Shown here: positions 23,403 through 28,156 of the stretch, piece by piece
How positions within the stretch are numbered: position 1 is the first letter of the stretch
Layout: every line of letters begins with the position of its first letter
NCBI GenBank assembly: GCA_964346275.1
Contig: CAYFUR010000048.1
Span: 1 to 28,156, forward strand
Source: CAYFUR01 sp964346275
GTDB lineage: Bacteria; Sumerlaeota; Sumerlaeia; SLMS01
Length of the DNA: 28,156 bases
Reading direction: 5' to 3'
The notes under the pieces: model-generated
The model's database searches: none
What the model was told of the DNA's origin: nothing
Seen by the model: the letters and a program-made list of their open reading frames with translations, nothing else
Position numbers and translations under genes: made by a program

Positions 23403-24794
23403 ATGGCTCAGTCTTTCGATGTCGCAGTGATCGGCGGTGGACCAGGCGGCTATGTGGCCGCGATTCGAGCGGCGCAGCTCAAGCTGAAAACCGTCGTCAT
23501 TGAACGGGACAAGCTCGGCGGCGTGTGCCTGAACTGGGGATGTATTCCCACGAAGGCCTTGCTCAAAAACGCCGAGATTTTCGATAAACTCAAGCACGGC
23601 GCGGAATGGGGAATTAAAGTCGAGAACCCCCAATTCGACTTTGGCCGCATCATCAAGCGCAGCCGCGATGTGGCCGACCAGATGTCCTCGGGCATTGATT
23701 TCCTCATGCGCAAAAACAAAATCACCGCCATCAACGGCGAAGCCCGCATCACAAAGGACAAAAAGATCCATGTGAAGCGGGAAGGCGGCGAAGACACAAT
23801 CGAAGCGAAACACATCATCGTGGCAACCGGCGCGAGGCCCAAGTCCCTCCCGGGAGTGGAAATCGATAAGGACCGGGTGATTTCCAGTCGTCAAGCAATG
23901 AGCCTTAACGCTGTGCCCAAGACGCTCACGGTTGTCGGCGCGGGCGCCATCGGTTCGGAGTTCGCCTACTTCTATGCCGTTTTGGGCACGAAAGTCACCG
24001 TAATCGAATACATGGATCGCATCCTTCCCATTGAGGATCATGAGTCCAGCAAGGTGGTTTCCCGCGCCTTCCAGAAACGCGGCATGAAAATCATTACCGG
24101 CGCCGCGGTGGAGAAGGTCGAAAAGTCCAAGAACAAGACCAAGGTCACTTATAAAAAGGACGGCAAGGAACACACGGTGGAGAGCGAGCGCACGCTGATG
24201 GCCATTGGCGTGACGGGCAACGTGGAGAATGTCGGCATCGAGGATCTCGGTGTGGAGATTGTCAAGGGCCACATCAAGACCGATGATATGTATCGCACCA
24301 ATGTGGAAGGCATCTATGCCATTGGCGATGTGATCGGCCCGCCCTGGCTGGCGCACGTGGCCTCCGCAGAAGGCGTTGTCTGCATCGATAATATCGCCGG
24401 TCTCGAGCCCCAGCCCGTGGATTACGATAACGTCCCCGGATGCACCTACTGCCAGCCGCAGGTGGCCAGCGTCGGCCTGACCGAACATCAGGCGAAAGAA
24501 CAGGGGCTCGAATACAAAGTCGGCACCTTCCCCTTCCGCGCTTCCGGCAAGGCGGTGGCCTCCAGCGAGGCCGACGGCATGGTGAAGATCATCTTCGGCA
24601 AGCGCTGGGGCGAGATTCTCGGCGCCCACATCGTCGGCAGCGAAGCCACGGAAATGATTGCCGAGATCTGTCTCGCGCGTTCCATGGAGGCGACCCTCGA
24701 GGATATTCACCACACCATCCACGCCCATCCGACGCTCAGCGAAGCGATCATGGAAGCCGCCGGCGCCGCCGAAGAGATGGCGATCCATATCTAA
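23403..24794 (+). CDS. lpdA: dihydrolipoyl dehydrogenase (E3)
   Basis: A 463-residue flavoprotein disulfide reductase, the E3 subunit that re-oxidises dihydrolipoamide with NAD+ in pyruvate/2-oxoacid dehydrogenase complexes and the glycine cleavage system. The FAD-binding motif GGGPGGYVAA (11-20), the redox disulfide Cys42/Cys47 in GGVCLNWGCIPTKAL, the ATGARP strand, the NAD-binding motif GAGAIGSEFAYFY, the second FAD contact YAIGDVIG and the dimer-interface active-site pair His442/Glu447 (HPTLSE) are all present. Length is typical. ATG 23403 has GGAG at 23391-23394. It stands alone with its own terminator; no E1 or E2 genes are adjacent, so it probably serves several complexes from a separate locus. 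Confidence 0.96.
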   Translation: MAQSFDVAVIGGGPGGYVAAIRAAQLKLKTVVIERDKLGGVCLNWGCIPTKALLKNAEIFDKLKHGAEWGIKVENPQFDFGRIIKRSRDVADQMSSGIDFLMRKNKITAINGEARITKDKKIHVKREGGEDTIEAKHIIVATGARPKSLPGVEIDKDRVISSRQAMSLNAVPKTLTVVGAGAIGSEFAYFYAVLGTKVTVIEYMDRILPIEDHESSKVVSRAFQKRGMKIITGAAVEKVEKSKNKTKVTYKKDGKEHTVESERTLMAIGVTGNVENVGIEDLGVEIVKGHIKTDDMYRTNVEGIYAIGDVIGPPWLAHVASAEGVVCIDNIAGLEPQPVDYDNVPGCTYCQPQVASVGLTEHQAKEQGLEYKVGTFPFRASGKAVASSEADGMVKIIFGKRWGEILGAHIVGSEATEMIAEICLARSMEATLEDIHHTIHAHPTLSEAIMEAAGAAEEMAIHI

Positions 24795-24866
24795 ACCGAA
24801 CAAACGGGATCCGGCAGCCGCGCCTGCCTCTCCCGCGCAGAACCAGCTTCTTGCCAGTGAACCATC

Positions 24867-24899
24867 GGGCGGAGGGCCGAACGCCTTCCGCCCGCTTTC
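24867..24899 (+). terminator. hairpin terminator after lpdA
   Basis: GGGCGGAGGGC (24867-24877) pairs with GCCTTCCGCCC (24883-24893) over 11 bp with one G-U pair and a CGAAC loop, followed by GCTTTC. It lies 72 bp after the lpdA stop. The T-run is short, but the stem is very stable. Confidence 0.65.
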
Positions 24900-24923
24900 A
24901 TCACACCACGCGGCGGCCGCATC

Positions 24924-25661
24924 ATGAGCACGGTTCTCATGTATCACTATATAGACCCCCCTCCCCGGGAAGATGACCGGCATGCCGGGCTCTACGTCCC
25001 TCCCGGAGAGTTTCGCGGCCAGCTTGCGCTGCTCACCTCCATGAAAATCCGATCCGTGACTCCAGAGGAATACGACCGCGGAATCGAAGAGCCGGGCGTG
25101 CTCAACAAAACCGCCTGGATCACCTTCGACGATGGGCGTATAGACAATTACCAGAAGGCTTTTCCGCTGCTGGCCGAGGCGGGCCATCGGGCGACCTTTT
25201 TCGTCGTCGCCGGGGATTCCCTCGGCGGCAGTCGCGCCGATCGCATCGGTGTTTCCATGATGCGCGAAATGCTGGACGCAGGCATGTCCATCGGCAGCCA
25301 CACGCTGACGCACCCGCGGCTGGCGCGTCTCGATGCCGAGACCCTGCGCCGCGAAGTTCGCGATTCAAAGGCGCGGCTCGAGGATGCGCTGGGGACCGAA
25401 GTGGCGAGCTTCTGCTATCCCTTTGGCAACTGGAACGCGGAGGTGATCCAGGCCGTGAAAGACGCCGGCTATCGCCTCGCCGTTTCGACAATCCGCGGCA
25501 ACCGCAACGGCCCGGAGGAGCGGTGGACGCTGAAACGCGCCATGGTTCAGCCCGGCCGCACGGGACTGAAATTCCGCTATCTCTTCAGCCCCCTTTACAG
25601 CCTGATCCACGAACGCAAGAATCGCCGGCGCTGGAAAAGCAAGGGAGCCCCGGGCGCCTGA
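24924..25661 (+). CDS. polysaccharide deacetylase (NodB-like, CE4)
   Basis: A 245-residue carbohydrate esterase family 4 protein. Motif 1 is TFDDGRIDNY (about residues 67-76), with the catalytic-base and metal-binding Asp pair; motif 2 is SHTLTHPRL, with the two metal-ligand His; motif 3 is the RxxxCYPFGNWN-like stretch (FCYPFGNWN); a late strand YRLAVST follows. These enzymes remove N-acetyl groups from glycans using a divalent metal. No signal peptide is seen, so it may act in the cytoplasm or on membrane-bound precursors. ATG 24924 has no strong ribosome-binding site. It ends TGATG, with its last base shared with the next start (25661), so it is coupled to the GT4 enzyme, which fits a polysaccharide-modification pair. 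Confidence 0.9.
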   Translation: MSTVLMYHYIDPPPREDDRHAGLYVPPGEFRGQLALLTSMKIRSVTPEEYDRGIEEPGVLNKTAWITFDDGRIDNYQKAFPLLAEAGHRATFFVVAGDSLGGSRADRIGVSMMREMLDAGMSIGSHTLTHPRLARLDAETLRREVRDSKARLEDALGTEVASFCYPFGNWNAEVIQAVKDAGYRLAVSTIRGNRNGPEERWTLKRAMVQPGRTGLKFRYLFSPLYSLIHERKNRRRWKSKGAPGA

Positions 25662-26782
25662 TGCGGATTTTGCATACCAACATGCTGCGCGGATGGGGCG
25701 GCCAGTCCAACCGCATCCTCACGGAAGCCCTTGGCGCCCAGCGCCACGGCCACGATATCGCGCTCGCTGTGCCCCACGATTCCAAGCTCGCGGAAAAGGG
25801 GCGCGACGCTGGATTCGACGTCTGGCCCGGCTATACATTCCGGCCTCCCGCCCAGCCGTGGAAGTTCCTGCCCGGCCTGCGCCGCCTCATGGCCGATGTG
25901 CGCCGGTGGCGGCCGGACCTGATCCACATCCACGGCAGCCAGGACACCTGGGCCGCCGTGCTGGCGAAGTCGCTCTCCCGCGGCGGATTCCCTCCGCTGA
26001 TCCGCACCAAGCACAATATCTTCGAATGGAAATCTCACACTCTGAACCGTTGGCTCTATGCGCGTATAGACGCCTTCATTTCCATCAGCGGATTCATCGA
26101 CCGCCAGTTGGAAGACCATCCGTCGATCCACGGCCAGCCGCGGGCGCTTATTCACTCCGTGCCCGACCTCGCGCGCCTTCGCCAGCGGGCCGCGCCCATG
26201 CGCCGGGAAATCGATGCCCTCGGCGAGAAGACCTTTCTTTGGGGAAGCACCGGCCGCCTGCGATCGGAAAAGGCCTTCGACGTGTTGCTCCGGGCTTTTG
26301 CCCGCGTTCGGCGCGAACGGCCCGATTGCTATCTCGTCATCGCGGGCGACGGCAGCGAGCGCGCGCGCCTCGACGCTCAGGCGCGGGAACTCGGCCTCGA
26401 CGATTCCTGTTTCCAGTTTCTCGGCTTTCGCCAGGACGTGCCCGCGATCTTGAAATCGCTCGATGGCTATGTGCTCCCGTCGCGGTCCGAGGGACTCGGC
26501 ACGGCGATTCTCGAGGCCCTCGCCGTCGGCCTGCCCGTCGTCGCGACCAATGTCGGCGGCATCCCCGATTCCGTGCGCCACGAGGAGACCGGCCTCCTTG
26601 TCGAACAGGACGATACCGAAGCCATCGCCCGGGCGATGGTCCGCATGATGGACGAGGAATCCCTCCGCCAGCGCCTTGGCGAAAACGCCCGGCGCATGGT
26701 GGAAACGGAATTCACGGAAGACCGCCTTGTGGAAAAGACCTTGGACTTTTACCAGCACGTGCTCGATCTTAACCAGCCATGA
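25661..26782 (+). CDS. GT4-family glycosyltransferase
   Basis: A 373-residue GT4 enzyme. ATG 25661 shares one base with the deacetylase stop; the frame is open upstream to 25523 but that part shadows the deacetylase. The start MRILHTNMLRGWGGQSNRI has the loop (GWGGQ) that replaces the usual GGxxR acceptor motif, then PDLIHIHGSQDTWAA, and the donor half: GSTGRLRSEKAFDVLLRAF, LGFRQDVPAILKSLDGYVLPS and the E-x7-E motif in SEGLGTAILEALAVGLPVVATNVGG. Transfer of a hexose to a growing glycan lipid is the likely reaction. It overlaps thiL by four bases (ATGA), which may simply reflect compact packing rather than function. Confidence 0.92.
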   Translation: MRILHTNMLRGWGGQSNRILTEALGAQRHGHDIALAVPHDSKLAEKGRDAGFDVWPGYTFRPPAQPWKFLPGLRRLMADVRRWRPDLIHIHGSQDTWAAVLAKSLSRGGFPPLIRTKHNIFEWKSHTLNRWLYARIDAFISISGFIDRQLEDHPSIHGQPRALIHSVPDLARLRQRAAPMRREIDALGEKTFLWGSTGRLRSEKAFDVLLRAFARVRRERPDCYLVIAGDGSERARLDAQARELGLDDSCFQFLGFRQDVPAILKSLDGYVLPSRSEGLGTAILEALAVGLPVVATNVGGIPDSVRHEETGLLVEQDDTEAIARAMVRMMDEESLRQRLGENARRMVETEFTEDRLVEKTLDFYQHVLDLNQP

Positions 26783-27783
26783 AACGCACCCTGAAAGAAA
26801 CCGGCGAGCTGGGCTTCCTGGAGGCCTTGGCGCCGCTGCTGCGCCGCCACACCGAGGGCCTGCCCCTGGCCACCGGCGACGACGTCGCCATCACGCCGCC
26901 CCCGCCCCCGGGCCGCCTCGTCTGGACCCTCGATACCATGATCGAGAACACGCATTTTCGCTGGTACGATCACCCGCTCGCCACGGCGGCCCACTGGGCG
27001 GAAAAGCTGGTGGCCTCCAACGTCAGCGATCTCGCCTCGAAAGGCGCCACGCCCCTCTATGGCCTGATTTCCCTTGGTGCGCCCGCCAGCGAATCCATCG
27101 ACCGCCTGGAGGACTTCTACGCCGGCCTCGACGCCGCCGCCGGGCGCTATGGCATGCGGCTGATCGGTGGCGACACGGTGCGCGCGACGCATTGGGCGCT
27201 GACGCTGGCGCTTGTGGGGACGCTCGGGGAAGACGTTCCCATCGCCGCCCGCGCCAACACCCGCCCCGGGCAAAACGTGTATATATCAGGCTGGCCCGGC
27301 GAGGCCGCCGCGGGGTATGAAATTCTGGAGGGCCGCCTGCTCATCGACGAGCCGCACCACTCGCACCTCGTCCGGCGCTGCGTCCGGCCCGAAGCGCGGC
27401 TCGATCTGGGCCGGCGGATCGCCCGGCGCTTCGGCGACCTTGCCATGATCGACGTCTCCGACGGCGTGGCCCGGGACGCCTCGCGCCTTGCCAGCGCCGG
27501 CAAGGCCGCCATTGTTTTTCATCGCGATGCCCTCCCCGTTTCCCAGGCGCTTTCCGCCGCGCGGCATGAAACCTCGCGCCCCGCCGATTTTCTGCTCCAC
27601 GGCGGCGAGGATTACGAATTGCTCTTCTGCACCAGTGCAGCCGGGGAAGACGTCTATACGTTCGCATCGGACGACGTCCCCATCACGCGCATCGGCCGCG
27701 TCGAGGAAGGGGAGGGCGTCTGGCTGGAAAGCGCCGGGGGAGAGCGCGAACGGATTTCTCTCAGCGGGTTCGACCACTTCTGA
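26779..27783 (+). CDS. thiL: thiamine-monophosphate kinase
   Basis: A 334-residue ThiL. It phosphorylates thiamine monophosphate to thiamine diphosphate using ATP. The family motifs are in order: GDDVAI (ATP/Mg), the DTMIENTHFRW loop, LVASNVSDLASKGATPLYGL, GGDTVRATHWALTLALVG, MIDVSDGVARDASRLA and HGGEDYELLF (the GGEDYEL signature). The only local oddity is a run of prolines after GDDVAITPP, a harmless low-complexity stretch. ATG 26779 overlaps the previous stop by ATGA. No other thiamine gene is nearby. The LarC-like gene starts 14 bp after the stop, and both are probably in one transcript. Confidence 0.95.
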   Translation: MKRTLKETGELGFLEALAPLLRRHTEGLPLATGDDVAITPPPPPGRLVWTLDTMIENTHFRWYDHPLATAAHWAEKLVASNVSDLASKGATPLYGLISLGAPASESIDRLEDFYAGLDAAAGRYGMRLIGGDTVRATHWALTLALVGTLGEDVPIAARANTRPGQNVYISGWPGEAAAGYEILEGRLLIDEPHHSHLVRRCVRPEARLDLGRRIARRFGDLAMIDVSDGVARDASRLASAGKAAIVFHRDALPVSQALSAARHETSRPADFLLHGGEDYELLFCTSAAGEDVYTFASDDVPITRIGRVEEGEGVWLESAGGERERISLSGFDHF

Positions 27784-27797
27784 CCGGGAGGCTTGCC

Positions 27798-28156
27798 ATG
27801 GCCGGACAAGGCGGCGTGGAAAAAGAAGAGCTGGACGTGCTGCAGGCGGATATAGACGACGAGTCGCCCCAGGTGCTCGGGGCCTTGATCGACCGCGCGC
27901 TGCGCGAAGGCGCGCTCGACGCCCACCTGGCGCCGCTCATCATGAAGCGCGGGCGTCCGGCTGTCCGCGTCGAGGTGCTTTGCCGCCCGGAGGACCGCGA
28001 GCGCTTTGTGCGGTTTCTTCTCACGGAAACAAGCACCCTCGGCGTGAAATGCCGCCGGGTCGAGCGCTATGCGCTCCGCCGCCATTTTGATGATATCCTG
28101 CTCCACGGCGAAAGGGTGCGGGTCAAGATTGCGCTGCTCGACGGCCGCCCCATCCG
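27798..28156 (+). CDS. larC: stand-alone LarC C-terminal domain (nickel insertion protein), 3' partial
   Basis: The frame is open from ATG 27798 to the window end (119 residues visible). A GGGAGG ribosome-binding site at 27785-27790 is 7 nt upstream, so this start is well supported. The text resembles the second half of LarC (DUF111): LDVLQADIDDESPQVLGALIDRAL..., LIMKRGRPAVRVEVLC, the FLLTETSTLGVKCR... segment and the VRVKIALLDGRP strand. LarC uses CTP to insert nickel into the pyridinium-3,5-bisthiocarboxylic acid mononucleotide cofactor of lactate racemase-type enzymes. The N-terminal half (LarC1) is absent upstream, since thiL ends 14 bp before. It could be a split LarC2 or a divergent stand-alone relative. 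The end lies outside the window. Confidence 0.82.
   Translation, partial: MAGQGGVEKEELDVLQADIDDESPQVLGALIDRALREGALDAHLAPLIMKRGRPAVRVEVLCRPEDRERFVRFLLTETSTLGVKCRRVERYALRRHFDDILLHGERVRVKIALLDGRPI

Noticed and set aside
23304..25313. A 669-codon open frame on the minus strand
   Set aside because: It lies antisense to lpdA and the polysaccharide deacetylase, both with intact family motifs. It is His/Asp/Gly-rich, shows no recognisable family and is the expected mirror of GC-rich codon use.
1..28156. CRISPR arrays, insertion sequences, rRNA genes
   Set aside because: No regularly spaced repeats, transposase-like reading frames or rRNA-like sequence were seen.

Overview
The window reads as a chromosomal segment of an uncultured-type, Gram-negative (diderm) bacterium. 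Evidence for an outer membrane is two lipobox-bearing lipoproteins, CsgG/LpoB-fold proteins and an O-antigen-ligase-type polymerase. Positions from about 4.8 kb onward are GC-rich; positions 1-4690 are visibly AT-richer. I cannot fix the phylum from sequence alone. The mix of a GspG-like domain on a membrane scaffold, a family-10-like glycosyl hydrolase and large GT-C proteins would fit a Sumerlaeota/Hydrogenedentota/PVC-type lineage, but that is a weak inference.

Region 1 (1-4690, plus strand) is a five-gene operon of exported proteins: a COG3014-like protein (5' end outside the window), a YcfL-like lipoprotein, an LpoB-like lipoprotein, a large periplasmic protein of unknown function and a CsgG/FlgT-like protein. 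It is the best candidate for a poorly described system. It is followed by tRNA-Val(CAC) at 4789-4865, where base composition changes sharply.

Region 2 (4875-13855) is surface-glycan biology. A leftward operon encodes a large GT-C-like protein, an O-antigen-ligase-family protein and another polytopic protein. A divergent rightward operon encodes a GspG-like membrane protein, a GHL10-type hydrolase and a GT87-type mannosyltransferase. The 166-bp divergent gap holds an imperfect 35-bp hairpin.

Region 3 (13878-18840) holds truB with a downstream 61-aa zinc-finger-like protein (leftward), a divergent MFS transporter, and two overlapping GT4 glycosyltransferases.

Region 4 (18887-23190, leftward) runs rpmH, rnpA, a GAF-GAF sensor kinase, an NtrC-type sigma54 activator and a MoaD-like sulfur carrier. 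The last three form a tight cluster with its own plausible promoter.

Region 5 (23403-28156, rightward) holds lpdA with a clear terminator, then an operon of polysaccharide deacetylase, GT4 glycosyltransferase, thiL and a stand-alone LarC C-terminal-domain protein running off the window end.

No gene-free stretch exceeds about 215 bp. I saw no CRISPR array, insertion sequence or rRNA. One unexplained signal is the 7-mer TATAGAC, found 12 times (both strands) in the GC-rich 23 kb and not at all in the AT-richer first 4.7 kb.
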